From: Jiella endophytica
Lineage (GTDB): Bacteria > Pseudomonadota > Alphaproteobacteria > Rhizobiales > Rhizobiaceae
DNA: 64,000 nucleotides
Direction of reading: 5' to 3'
Assembly: GCF_004519335.1 (NCBI RefSeq)
Contig: NZ_SOZD01000002.1
Location: 62,001-126,000 of the forward strand
The position numbers were made by a program, and so were the translations under genes. The notes under the pieces are model-generated. The model saw nothing but the letters and a program-made list of their open reading frames with translations, had not been told where the DNA came from and searched no databases. Below, piece by piece: positions 37,274 to 45,915 of this stretch (its first letter is position 1; every line of letters starts with the position of its first letter).

Positions 37274-37369
37274 ACACCATCGGACATGACGAGACCGGCA
37301 TGCTGCCAGCCTGACCAGCGCGACAGGCGTGCGGACAAGATGCGGCAGCCCATGACAGGCCTGCAGTAG
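37271..37369 (+). CDS. Possible 32-residue leader peptide
   Basis: ATG 37271 follows a strong AGGAGGA by 6 nt and opens 32 codons to TAG 37367-37369: MTPSDMTRPACCQPDQRDRR at the start, then a Met/Gln-rich end. The peptide is hydrophilic with two cysteines and matches nothing I know. It lies 224 bp before the TRAP binding-protein gene. It may be a leader peptide, or an accidental ORF behind a good ribosome-binding site. Confidence 0.3.
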   Translation: MTPSDMTRPACCQPDQRDRRADKMRQPMTGLQ

Positions 37370-37593
37370 ACCGCAATTCGGCTGCCTGCGGCAGCGATCG
37401 CATGCCCGGCCGCAGCCGACGCACCTGTACGCATGCGGTCCGGCCGGGCCGGCCAATGGCCGGCCGCCCCCAGCTTCCCTGCCGCAACACGCCGGCCGCA
37501 GACCAGGCGTCCGCGAAGCGCCGGGCGACCCCCTGACAATTCGCGATCTCGTCGTGCGAACAAGCCCAAATTCAACCCGGGAGGAACAGACCA

Positions 37594-38622
37594 ATGGACA
37601 TGAAACGACGCACGATCCTCAAGGCCGGCATCGCCGGCGGCGCGGTACTCGCAATGCCGGCCGTGCTGCGTGCCGCATCGGCGGTGGATCTGACGGTCAT
37701 CAGCGGCAGCCCGACCAAGCACGTCATCTCCTCCGCCGGCGTCGAGCCGTGGATGAAAAAGGTGACCGAGCTCGTCGGCGACGCGGTCAATTTCAAATAC
37801 TTCCCGGCCGGCCAGCTGGCGCCGCTGAAGGGCCTTCTCGACGCGGTTTCCGGCGGCCTCGCCGACGCCGCGCCGATCCCCGTCGGCTATTCGTCGGACA
37901 AGATGCCGCTCAACGGCGTCACCATGCTGCCGGGGCTCGGACAGTCGGCGAAAGACGTCATCATGGCCTATGACAAGGTGCTCCAGAGCGAGCTGATGAT
38001 GTCGGAATATCAGAAGAACAAGCTCGTTCCCAACTGGAACCTCGCCTTCCCGCCCTATCAGTATGTCGCAACCGACGGGCCGGTGAAGACCCTCGACGGC
38101 TTCAAGGGCAAGGTGATCCGCACCGCCGGCGGCTCCACCAACCTCGCCATCCAGGCGCTCGGCGCATCGCCGGTGGATGTCGCTGCCGGCGACATCTACG
38201 TCGCGATGCAGCGCGGTACCGTCAATGCGACGATGTCGTCCTATCTCACCATCGACGGCTACGGCATTGCCGAGCTCTGCAAGGCGGCGAGCGACAACGG
38301 CTCCTTCGGCAACTTCTCCAACGTCTTCTGCTTCAACGAGACGAAGTGGAAGAGCATCCCGAAGGAGATCCAGGATTCGATGGTCGAGGCCGGCAAATGG
38401 ACCGAGGAGAACATCGCCAAGGACATGCAGGAATCGAACGACGCGCTGACCAAGAAATTCGCCGACGGTGGCATGGAGATCTATTCCTTCCCGGACGACC
38501 AGCTGAAGCTGATCGACGAGAAGATGAAGTCCGTGCAGGAGGAATGGGTGACCCGGCTGACGGCACGCGGCATCCCGGCCGACAAGGCGCTCGAAGCCTA
38601 TTCCTCGGCGCTCGGCGCATGA
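37594..38622 (+). CDS. TRAP transporter DctP-type solute-binding protein
   Basis: 342 residues. The N-terminus MKRRTILKAGIAGGAVLA resembles a twin-arginine signal and the mature protein starts after ASA. DctP-family features are the conserved arginine in FKGKVIRTAGG (binding a substrate carboxylate), GDIYVAMQRGTVNATM and a long C-terminal helix with KKFADGGMEIYSF. It binds an organic acid in the periplasm and hands it to the DctQM permease encoded directly downstream. GGGAGGA precedes the ATG. The neighbouring hydroxyacid dehydrogenases suggest a hydroxy- or oxo-acid as ligand. Confidence 0.94.
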   Translation: MDMKRRTILKAGIAGGAVLAMPAVLRAASAVDLTVISGSPTKHVISSAGVEPWMKKVTELVGDAVNFKYFPAGQLAPLKGLLDAVSGGLADAAPIPVGYSSDKMPLNGVTMLPGLGQSAKDVIMAYDKVLQSELMMSEYQKNKLVPNWNLAFPPYQYVATDGPVKTLDGFKGKVIRTAGGSTNLAIQALGASPVDVAAGDIYVAMQRGTVNATMSSYLTIDGYGIAELCKAASDNGSFGNFSNVFCFNETKWKSIPKEIQDSMVEAGKWTEENIAKDMQESNDALTKKFADGGMEIYSFPDDQLKLIDEKMKSVQEEWVTRLTARGIPADKALEAYSSALGA

Positions 38623-39143
38623 ACAGCATGCGATCCGGACCGATCGGATCCGTCGACGGCGCGCTCTGCGCCGTCGAAAATCTCTGCGCCATCGTCGCCG
38701 GCGCGATCCTCGCCGGGACCATGGTTCTGGTCACCGTCGACGCATTCTCCCGCCACCTGTTCTCGGCGCCGATCTCGATCCAGTACACCTTGACCGAAAG
38801 CTACCTGATGGTCGGCGGCATCGCCCTCGCCCTGCCATGGGGATACCGGGCCGGCGGGCGCATCCGGATCGCCCTTCTCGTCGCGAACCTGCCGCTCGGC
38901 ACCCAGAGCATCCTCTTCCGCGTCGGCAATCTCCTCGCGCTTCCCTATCTCGCCGCGCTGTTCTGGCTCTCGACCGGCAAGACGTGGGAGGCCTTCGCCA
39001 ACCAGGAATACACGATGGGCATCATCGACTGGCCGGTTGGCTGGTCGTGGATCTGGGTGCCGATCGGCCTCGCCCTCCTCACGCTCCGCGTCCTCCTCGA
39101 CACCTTGCGACCGTTCAGCCCGGCCGACATGGCCGAGCACTGA
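38619..39143 (+). CDS. TRAP transporter small permease (DctQ)
   Basis: 174 residues with four predicted membrane helices (about 20-45, 60-75, 95-115 and 135-160), the standard DctQ topology. The start overlaps the DctP stop (ATGA). The signatures TMVLVTVDAFSRHLFSAPI and YTLTESYLMVGGIALALPWG are typical of the family. It forms the small subunit of the sodium-driven TRAP permease with the DctM protein that follows 16 bp later. Confidence 0.92.
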   Translation: MNSMRSGPIGSVDGALCAVENLCAIVAGAILAGTMVLVTVDAFSRHLFSAPISIQYTLTESYLMVGGIALALPWGYRAGGRIRIALLVANLPLGTQSILFRVGNLLALPYLAALFWLSTGKTWEAFANQEYTMGIIDWPVGWSWIWVPIGLALLTLRVLLDTLRPFSPADMAEH

Positions 39144-39159
39144 CGGCCCGGGACATTCG

Positions 39160-40446
39160 ATGACCATCCTTCTTGGAACTCTGCTGCTGATCGTGCTGCT
39201 TCTGATCGGCATCCCGGTGGCCTTTGCGCTGGGTGTCGCCGGAACCGCAGCGCTGTTCTTCATCGCCCCGGTCTCGACGATCGTCGGGCTGATGACGACG
39301 ATCGTGCACGACACGATGGCGAACTACGTCATCCTCACCATCCCGGCCTTCGTGATGATGTCGGAATTCCTGTCGGTCGGCGGCATCGCCGACGACATGA
39401 TGATCGCCTGCAACCGCCTGCTGCGGCGCCTGCGCGGCGGCCTGGCGATGGCCTGCGTCCTTGCCGGCGCGGTGCTCGCGGCGTCCTCCGGCTCGTCGAC
39501 CGCCTCCGTCGCAACGATTTCCCGCGCCGCCTTCCCGACGATGCTGCGGCTCGGCTACGACCGCGGCCTTGCGGTCGGGACCATCGCTATCTCCGGCACG
39601 CTGGCGATCATGATCCCGCCGTCGATCGCCCTCGTCGTCTACGGCATCCTAACCGAGGAAAGCATCGGCAAGCTGTTCCTCGCCGGCATCGGCCCCGGCC
39701 TGCTGACGGCCGCCGGCTACATCGTCACCATCCTCTTCGTCCTCTGGCGCCGGCCGGATTTCGCGCCCAGCTTCCAGGACGATCTCGTCGACGAGAGCGG
39801 CGAGGCGATCGAACAGAAGGGCCGCGTCTGGCCGATCGGCCTGCTGGTGCTCCTGGTGCTCGGTTCGCTCTATTCCGGCCTTGCGACGCCCACCGAAGTC
39901 GGCGCCATCGGTACCGTCGGCGCCTTCCTCCTGTCGCTGCTCCTCGGTCGGATGACCTTCGCCAACTTCGTCCAGGCGATCGGCAACACGCTGCGCACCA
40001 CCACGATGATCGTCGCGATCATCTTCGGCGCGCTGATGTTCGGCTACTTCATGACCTATACCCAGGTCACCAGCCAGCTCCTGCAGTTCATCGCCGATGC
40101 TGAGGTCGGCCCTTATGTCGTGCTGATCTGCACGCTGGTCGTCTATCTCATCCTCGGCATGCTGATGGACCAGTTCGCGATCCTCGTCCTGACGGTGCCG
40201 ATCTCCTACAGCATCATCACCGGCCTGCATTTCGATCCGATCTGGTTCGGCGTGCTGATCACCAAGACGGCGGAGATCGGGCTGGTGACGCCGCCGGTCG
40301 GGCTGAACATCTTCATCGCCTCGGCCGCCACCAACACGCCGACGAAGGTGGGCTTCCGCGGCGTCGCCCCCTTCGTCGTCATGGAAATCCTGCTGCTGGC
40401 GATCCTGGTCGCATTTCCCCAGATCTCGCTTTACCTGGTCGGCTGA
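39160..40446 (+). CDS. TRAP transporter large permease (DctM)
   Basis: 428 residues with about 11-12 membrane helices. Family motifs include GIPVAFALGVAGTAALFFI, AAFPTMLRLGYDRGLAVGTI, SGTLAIMIPPSIALVVYG and LVTPPVGLNIF near the end. It is the sodium-coupled transport subunit. It follows dctQ and is 45 bp before the flavin reductase gene, so the transporter and two oxidoreductase genes probably form one operon. Confidence 0.94.
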   Translation: MTILLGTLLLIVLLLIGIPVAFALGVAGTAALFFIAPVSTIVGLMTTIVHDTMANYVILTIPAFVMMSEFLSVGGIADDMMIACNRLLRRLRGGLAMACVLAGAVLAASSGSSTASVATISRAAFPTMLRLGYDRGLAVGTIAISGTLAIMIPPSIALVVYGILTEESIGKLFLAGIGPGLLTAAGYIVTILFVLWRRPDFAPSFQDDLVDESGEAIEQKGRVWPIGLLVLLVLGSLYSGLATPTEVGAIGTVGAFLLSLLLGRMTFANFVQAIGNTLRTTTMIVAIIFGALMFGYFMTYTQVTSQLLQFIADAEVGPYVVLICTLVVYLILGMLMDQFAILVLTVPISYSIITGLHFDPIWFGVLITKTAEIGLVTPPVGLNIFIASAATNTPTKVGFRGVAPFVVMEILLLAILVAFPQISLYLVG

Positions 40447-40491
40447 CCAGACGACGCCACCACGGCAGCCAGACCCCACGGAGTCTTCGAC

Positions 40492-41091
40492 ATGCATTAC
40501 GGCAACGAGAGGCCAGCGGACCTCCCCTACGATCCGTTCAAGGCGATCATCGCGCCGCGTCCGATCGGCTGGATCGGCACTCTCAATGCCGAGGGTGTCC
40601 CCAATCTGGGGCCGTATTCCTTCTTCTGTGCGCTCGGCTCGCATCCGCACATGATCGGCTTCAGCAGCGAGGGCCAGAAGCATTCCTATCTGAACGCCAG
40701 GGCACGCGGGGAATTCACCTTCTCGCTTGCCACCGAGGCGCTGACCGAAGCGATGAACGTCTCCTCGGCGGCGGTCGATGATGGCGCGAACGAGTTCCGC
40801 CTCGCCGGCCTCACTCTCGGCCAGCCGGTCGAGATCGCCACACCCTTCGTCGCCGAAAGCCCGGCGGCGCTCGAATGCGTGACCCTGTCGGCCGAACAGC
40901 TGCGCGACAGGGACGGCCAACTCGTCGACCGCTATTTCGTCATCGGCCAGGTGGTCCGCACCCATATCCGCGACGAATATATCCGCGACGGCCGCTTTGA
41001 CACCGCTGCGGCGCGCCCGATCGCCCGGATGGGCTACCGCGACTATTCGACCGTCACCGAAGCCTGGGAGCTGATGCGGCCCGACGACTGA
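40492..41091 (+). CDS. Flavin reductase family (FMN-binding split barrel) protein
   Basis: 199 residues. The split-barrel fold is shown by IIAPRPIGWIGTLNAEGVPN then GPYSFFCALGSHPHMIGFS, the typical flavin-binding entry of the flavin-reductase-like family. Members reduce FMN/FAD for partner monooxygenases or act as stand-alone oxidoreductases. No monooxygenase partner is encoded nearby. It lies between the TRAP transporter and the FAD dehydrogenase and is likely co-expressed. Confidence 0.88.
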   Translation: MHYGNERPADLPYDPFKAIIAPRPIGWIGTLNAEGVPNLGPYSFFCALGSHPHMIGFSSEGQKHSYLNARARGEFTFSLATEALTEAMNVSSAAVDDGANEFRLAGLTLGQPVEIATPFVAESPAALECVTLSAEQLRDRDGQLVDRYFVIGQVVRTHIRDEYIRDGRFDTAAARPIARMGYRDYSTVTEAWELMRPDD

Positions 41092-41136
41092 GGCCGGGCC
41101 GGAACGCCGCGAGGCGCGAAGACCTCGGGAGATGGG

Positions 41137-42570
41137 ATGGTGGCGATGACGGATGGCAACGGCTTTCTGAACGCCCTGCGCGACATCGTGGGCGAGACGC
41201 ACGTCCTCACGACCCCTGCCGATACCGAGCCGTATTACGTCGACTGGGTGGGCAGGACGCGTGGGACGGCGCTCTGCGTCTGCCTGCCCGCCAGCACGCA
41301 GGAGGTCTCGGCCGTCGTCGCGCTGTGCGCGCGGGACGCCGTGCCGGTGTTCCCGCAGGGCGGCAATACCAGCTCCTGCGGCGGCTCGGTGCCGCTTGAA
41401 GAGGGCCGCGGCATCCTGCTCAGCCTGCGCCGGATGAATCGAATTCTCTCCGTCGAACCGGAGAACGACGCGATCGTCGCCGAGGCCGGGGCGATCCTCG
41501 TCGAGGTGAAGGCCGCAGCGGAAGCGGCAGACCGTCTGTTCCCGCTCTCCTTGTCCTCCGAAGGCTCCTGCGCCATCGGCGGCAATGTCTCGACCAATGC
41601 CGGCGGCACGGCCGCCCTGCGCTACGGCACGATGCGCGATCTCGTCCTCGGCCTCGAGGTGGTGCTTGCCGACGGTCGCATCTGGGACGGGCTGCGGATC
41701 CTTCGGAAGGACAACACCGGCTACGACATGAAGGCGATGTTCGTCGGCTCCGAGGGAACCCTCGGCATCGTCACCAGGGTGGCGCTGAAGCTCTTCCCGC
41801 TGCCGCGCCACCGGGCCACTGCCTTCGTCGCCGTGGACACGGTGGCCGGTGCGGCGACGCTCCTTGGCCGCTGCAAGGCGGAATTCGGGCCGCTGCTCGA
41901 TGCCTTCGAGCTGTTTTCCGGCTCGCAGCTCGACATCGTCTGCCGCCATGTCGAGGGCAACCGTCGGCCGATCGACAGCGACCATCCGTGGTATGTGCTG
42001 ATGGAGCTTCAGACGCGGGACGGCGCAAAAGAGCTCTCGTCGCGGCTCGAAGCTCTGATCGGCGAGGCGCTCGAAGACGGTTCTGCGGCCGATGCGGCGC
42101 TCGCCCAGTCGCATGCCCAGGCCGAGGCGCTCTGGCGGCTGCGCCACAGCGTGTCCGAAGCCAACCGTCGCCACGGCCTCAACTTCACCCATGACGTCGC
42201 CGTGCCGATCGGCAGGATCGCCGATTTCATGCAAGAGGCGGATGCGGCGATGGCGAGCGACTTTCCCGAAGCGGAGATCTTCAGCGTCAGCCACATGGGC
42301 GACGGCAACGTCCACTACACCGCGATCTTCCGGCCTGGTGCGGTCAAGGCGAGCGGCGCCGATGCGCGCGATCTCGGCGCCAGGGTGACGCGGAAGGTCC
42401 ACGACATCGCCGTCGGCCTCGGCGGCACATTCGGCGCCGAGCACGGCATCGGCCAGCGCTACCGGGCGTCTCTCCAGCGCTACAAGTCAGAGGTGGAGCT
42501 CGATCTCTTCCGCGCGATGAAGAGGGCGCTCGACCCGCAGGGCATCCTCAATCCCGGCAAGGTCCTCTGA
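41137..42570 (+). CDS. FAD-binding 2-hydroxyacid dehydrogenase (GlcD/D-2-hydroxyglutarate type)
   Basis: 477 residues of the GlcD/DLD family (FAD_binding_4 plus FAD-oxidase C). FAD contacts include VFPQGGNTSSCGGSVP and IGGNVSTNAGGTAALRYG. The metal/active-site region SHMGDGNVHYTAIF and the C-terminal GGTFGAEHGIGQRY are typical of D-2-hydroxyacid dehydrogenases such as D-lactate or D-2-hydroxyglutarate dehydrogenase. With the LldD-type enzyme at 34677 the cluster covers both L and D hydroxy acids. Two ATGs (41137, 41146) could start it. Confidence 0.93.
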   Translation: MVAMTDGNGFLNALRDIVGETHVLTTPADTEPYYVDWVGRTRGTALCVCLPASTQEVSAVVALCARDAVPVFPQGGNTSSCGGSVPLEEGRGILLSLRRMNRILSVEPENDAIVAEAGAILVEVKAAAEAADRLFPLSLSSEGSCAIGGNVSTNAGGTAALRYGTMRDLVLGLEVVLADGRIWDGLRILRKDNTGYDMKAMFVGSEGTLGIVTRVALKLFPLPRHRATAFVAVDTVAGAATLLGRCKAEFGPLLDAFELFSGSQLDIVCRHVEGNRRPIDSDHPWYVLMELQTRDGAKELSSRLEALIGEALEDGSAADAALAQSHAQAEALWRLRHSVSEANRRHGLNFTHDVAVPIGRIADFMQEADAAMASDFPEAEIFSVSHMGDGNVHYTAIFRPGAVKASGADARDLGARVTRKVHDIAVGLGGTFGAEHGIGQRYRASLQRYKSEVELDLFRAMKRALDPQGILNPGKVL

Positions 42571-42946
42571 TCGCGGCTGATCCGCCTCTTCGCCGCGGCG
42601 GCCAGTCTGATCACGAAGAGCCCCACCACGGCGCCGCTACTGTGGCGACGAAACGCGCCGCGCGGCCAGCGCCGCCTCGGTGAGGACGTAGCGCGCGACG
42701 ATCTCGGCGCATTCGCGAGCCGTGTCGATGATCGCGTCCGGCATGACGCGGCGATGGTCGGCGCCGAGGCGTCCTGGCGCGCCTCAGCCCGCTTTGCCCG
42801 CTGATGTGGTTTGGAGCGTTCCAAGCGCGAATGCTAAGAACGAGAATTGAGGAGACCGTCGTTCGGGGGAAACGCATGGCCGGCAAGACAGGAAAAGCGG
42901 CGCTGAGACCGGTCACTGGGGAGTGCGCGAGGCTGAAATTCGCGGC
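42571..42946. other. Gap with possible gene remnant
   Basis: 376 bp without a clear gene. On the minus strand a 35-codon frame (42637-42744), extendable upstream to about 42785, reads MPDAIIDTARECAEIVARYV and looks more protein-like than background, as if the 3' end of a lost gene. It lacks a good ribosome-binding site. No family was identified. Confidence 0.35.
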
Positions 42947-43915
42947 ATGGCTATGCCTCGGTCAAAAGCCCCGATGAGCGCGCGACCGTCTCTGACACTG
43001 AAGCAGATCGAGATCGTGCGGGCGGTGATGGTAAGCGGCTCGATCGCAGGGGCGGCCCGGCTCCTGAATGTCAGTCAGCCCGGCATCAGCCGCGCGATGA
43101 AGCATATCGAGACCTCACTCGGCATCCGCCTCTTCAATCGCGAGGCCGGACGCTACGTGCCGGCGCCGGAAGCCGGAGCCGTCTTCGCGCAGATCCAGGA
43201 GGTCCACCAGCGCGTCAGCAATCTTCAGGAGGCGGTCGGGCGGCTGGAACGCGGCAAGGCGGTGGAACTGCGGGTGGGGTCGGTCCCTTCGATCGCCCAG
43301 AGCATGATGCCACCCGCCATCGCCGCCGTGCGTCGGCGCTACGCCGATCTGCGGATGAATGTCGAAATCCTCAAGATCGAGGAGGCGATCGACTACATCC
43401 TCATCGGGCGCGGCGAGTGTGTCGCCATGAGCTACCGGCTCGAGCATCCCTCCATCCGCTTCGACAAGCTGGCGAGGGGCCATCTCGTCTGCATCACGCC
43501 GAAGGATCATCCGCTCGCCGAGCGGAAAAGCGTCAGCGCGCGTGAGATCGTCGCCCATCCGCTGATCGGCATCGAGCCGACTGATCCTTACGGACGCATC
43601 ATGGCTGCGATCTTCGAGCGCGAAAGCCTGCCCTATGACGTGATCGTCAAGGCCCGCTTCGGCTCCACGGTCGCCGCCCTGGTGGCCCAGGGGATCGGCA
43701 TCGCGGTCCTCGACGTCTTCACCGTCGCCGATCTGCCGCGCGACAGGCTGGCCGTGGTTTCCATCGCCGAGGATACGGATTTCGACACTTTCGTCGCCTC
43801 GCGCGCCGGCGCCGTGCTTTCTTCCTTCGCCCAGCGTTTCGTCGAGGAGTTGCGGCGCCAGATGCTCCGGGTCGCCGCTGCGCCAGTGGCGGAAATAACA
43901 GGAAGGTATAGCTGA
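42947..43915 (+). CDS. LysR-family transcriptional regulator (tct/quinate operon)
   Basis: About 322 residues from ATG 42947; ATG 42974 or GTG 42923 are alternatives, none with a strong ribosome-binding site. The DNA-binding helix-turn-helix is IAGAARLLNVSQPGISRAMK followed by HIETSLGIRLFNREAGRY. The effector domain follows (RVGSVPSIAQSMMPPAI). It lies 119 bp upstream of, and points toward, the TctCBA-shikimate dehydrogenase genes, so it is the probable local regulator, responding to a quinate/shikimate pathway compound. Confidence 0.9.
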   Translation: MAMPRSKAPMSARPSLTLKQIEIVRAVMVSGSIAGAARLLNVSQPGISRAMKHIETSLGIRLFNREAGRYVPAPEAGAVFAQIQEVHQRVSNLQEAVGRLERGKAVELRVGSVPSIAQSMMPPAIAAVRRRYADLRMNVEILKIEEAIDYILIGRGECVAMSYRLEHPSIRFDKLARGHLVCITPKDHPLAERKSVSAREIVAHPLIGIEPTDPYGRIMAAIFERESLPYDVIVKARFGSTVAALVAQGIGIAVLDVFTVADLPRDRLAVVSIAEDTDFDTFVASRAGAVLSSFAQRFVEELRRQMLRVAAAPVAEITGRYS

Positions 43916-44034
43916 CCGGCAATTTGGTATTTGCGTTATCGTGCGTCTGCTGAAAATGTGCGCGCCCAAGATGCCGCAAGTCGGGTGGCGGCGTCGGATC
44001 GGAGGACCCCGGCAAACATTCAGGGAGGCCAATC

Positions 44035-45045
44035 TTGAAATTCACCGCACTTTTTGCGTCCGCGCTAGCCGCGACCGTCGCATTCACCGTCACGCCGTCG
44101 CTCGCCCAGGACTATCCCACCAAGGAGATCCAGGGCATCATCCAGTGGGGCGCCGGCGGCTCGACCGATACGGTCATGCGCGCCGTCACGCCGAAGGCCG
44201 AGGAGGTCCTCGGCCAGTCGATCGTCCTGCAGAACGTTACCGGCGGCGTCGGCGCCATTGCGCTGAACAAGGTCGCCAGCGGCAAGGCCGACGGCTACAC
44301 GCTTTTGATGGGCGCGGAAAACCCGCTGCTCTACAAGGTCATGGGTCTCGGCACCAAGGATTACTCGGACTTCGTTCCGATCGACATCCTCGCCCGTGGC
44401 ACGCCGATCCTCGTCGCACGCCCGGACGCGCCCTTCGACGACTACGCGTCGATGATGGCCTACATCAAGGAGCATCCGAACGAGGTGAAGTTCGGCTCGA
44501 CCGGTCCTGGCGGTGTCCCTTCAGTGGTCACCGCGATGATCGAGAACGCCGAGGGCAAGCTGCCCGTCACCTTCATTCCCTATGACGGCGACGGCCCGGC
44601 GCTGACAGCACTGCAGGGCAAGGCGATCGACGTCATGCCCGCCGTGCTCGGCGCCGCCATCGAGGGCGTGAAGGCCGGCAAGATGAAGCCATTAGCGATC
44701 ATCGCCACGGAACCCGTCGAGCAGCTTCCCGACGTCAAGCCGATCACCGACGCGAACGAGAAATTCGGCAAGTTCCTGCCCTGGGGCCCGTTCTTCGGCA
44801 TCTTCGCGCCGAAGGGCACGCCCGAGAACGCAGTAGCCAAGCTCCAGGACGCCTTCAAGCAGGCGGCGAACGAGGACAAGTTCAAGGAGCTGATGGACAA
44901 TCGCGGCTTCATCCTGATGAACGTCGCCGGCAACGAGGCCGAGGACTTCATGACCAAGTGGCAGTCGAACACCACCTGGCTTTTGCAGGACGCCGGGCTG
45001 ACCAAGAAGTCCCCCGAAGAGTTCGACATCAAGAAGCCCGAGTGA
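44035..45045 (+). CDS. Tripartite tricarboxylate transporter binding protein (TctC/Bug family)
   Basis: 336 residues. TTG 44035 follows AGGGAGG by 7 nt. The signal peptide ends at SLAQDYP (about residue 25). The mature protein has the TctC pattern IQGIIQWGAGGSTDTVMRAV, YTLLMGAENPLLY, KFGSTGPGGVPSVV and FGIFAPKGTP. It captures an organic anion in the periplasm for the TctAB permease encoded downstream. A strong terminator and a repeat separate it from tctB, which would favour excess binding protein. The gene context suggests shikimate, quinate or a related ring acid as ligand. Confidence 0.92.
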   Translation: MKFTALFASALAATVAFTVTPSLAQDYPTKEIQGIIQWGAGGSTDTVMRAVTPKAEEVLGQSIVLQNVTGGVGAIALNKVASGKADGYTLLMGAENPLLYKVMGLGTKDYSDFVPIDILARGTPILVARPDAPFDDYASMMAYIKEHPNEVKFGSTGPGGVPSVVTAMIENAEGKLPVTFIPYDGDGPALTALQGKAIDVMPAVLGAAIEGVKAGKMKPLAIIATEPVEQLPDVKPITDANEKFGKFLPWGPFFGIFAPKGTPENAVAKLQDAFKQAANEDKFKELMDNRGFILMNVAGNEAEDFMTKWQSNTTWLLQDAGLTKKSPEEFDIKKPE

Positions 45046-45050
45046 GACGA

Positions 45051-45086
45051 CGGGGCGCGGCGGCAGACGCCGCGCCCCGTTTTTTT
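45051..45086 (+). terminator. Rho-independent terminator after tctC
   Basis: A perfect 12-bp stem (CGGGGCGCGGCG at 45051-45062 with its complement at 45068-45079) is followed by seven T at 45080-45086. It begins 6 bp after the tctC stop and so lies inside the transporter gene set. Confidence 0.92.
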
Positions 45087-45135
45087 GAAGGCGAAGGCCC
45101 GCACGCGGCCGGATGGATAAGGGCCGAGGCAACAT

Positions 45136-45308
45136 ACCCCACTCTGCCTGCCGGCATCTCCCCCACAAGGGGGGAGATCGATCTCGTGCCGGCGCTTTCG
45201 CGACAGTTGAAGCGCGTGGGCTGGCACGACCGTCGACGAGATCTCGGCGTCCCTCGAAGTGGCCGATCTCCCCCTTGTGGGGTAGATGCCCGGCAGGGCA
45301 GAGGGGGG
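45136..45308. repeat. RIME-like palindromic repeat, copy 2
   Basis: Inverted arms containing CTCTGCCTGCCGGCATCTCC at the left and its approximate complement at the right (45260-45308), with internal palindromes CCCCCACAAGGGGG and CCCCCTTGTGGGG. The arms match those of the repeat at 4193-4370 closely, while the intervening DNA differs. It occupies the tctC-tctB gap. Confidence 0.75.
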
Positions 45309-45398
45309 TCAATAGCGCCGCCTGAGAAAGCCGGGCCAACCGACAGCTTCCGCAGCCCAGCAACCGCATCGACCGAAATTATCGGGAGGAATTCAGCC

Positions 45399-45911
45399 AT
45401 GGCCGCCAAACGTGCGCGCCGCCCCGGAGAAACGGCGTTTACCGGCCTTCTCCTCGTCGTCAGCCTATTCCTCCTGTGGAGCGCCTATGGCATTTCCGGC
45501 TTCGAGTCGCTGAGTTCGGCCGGCGCCGTTCCCTTGGCGACGACCTTCGCCATGGTCGTGACGGCGGCAATCGTCCTCTTCAAGACCAATCGCATGGTCC
45601 CCGCTGCCGACGAAAAGCTCGGACACGAGGTCCTGCCGCCGATGGTCATGGTCTTCGCCGTTTTGCTTCTCGTCTACGCCTTGCTGCTCGAACCACTGGG
45701 CTTCCTGCCGACGTCGTTCCTGTTTCTCGTCGTCGCGATCCGGCTTCTGTCGCACCGCTCCTGGCTTTATGCCGCCGCGATTTCGCTTCTCAGCCTCGCT
45801 CTCATCTACATCCTGTTCCGCATCGTCTTCACCGTCCTGATGCCGCCCGGCATCGTACCGGAAGGCGAGATCCTGTCCTGGCTGCGCCAAGCGACGGGCG
45901 TGAGGTTCTGA
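45399..45911 (+). CDS. Tripartite tricarboxylate transporter small membrane protein (TctB)
   Basis: 170 residues with four hydrophobic segments (about 15-30, 40-60, 80-105 and 110-150), the usual TctB layout. GGGAGGA lies 8 nt before ATG 45399. It forms the small permease subunit and is followed by tctA after 4 bp. The long gap to tctC holds a terminator and a repeat, so tctBA may be expressed by read-through or a separate promoter. Confidence 0.9.
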   Translation: MAAKRARRPGETAFTGLLLVVSLFLLWSAYGISGFESLSSAGAVPLATTFAMVVTAAIVLFKTNRMVPAADEKLGHEVLPPMVMVFAVLLLVYALLLEPLGFLPTSFLFLVVAIRLLSHRSWLYAAAISLLSLALIYILFRIVFTVLMPPGIVPEGEILSWLRQATGVRF

Positions 45912-45915
45912 AGTC

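Larger units (their letters stand above)
37174..37593. other. Intergenic leader region upstream of the TRAP transporter
   Basis: 420 bp between the LysR gene and the TRAP binding-protein gene. It begins with a repeated TTCTGAA (37179-37191) in an AT-rich patch that may be promoter or operator, then contains a hairpin and a possible 32-codon ORF (listed separately). The right half shows nothing else recognised. Confidence 0.5.

Noticed and set aside
39649-42444. A 931-codon open frame on the minus strand opposite dctM, the flavin reductase and GlcD-like genes
   Set aside because: It runs antisense to three well-supported genes and is rich in Arg/Asp/Glu/His without any domain. Such frames arise from high GC at third codon positions.
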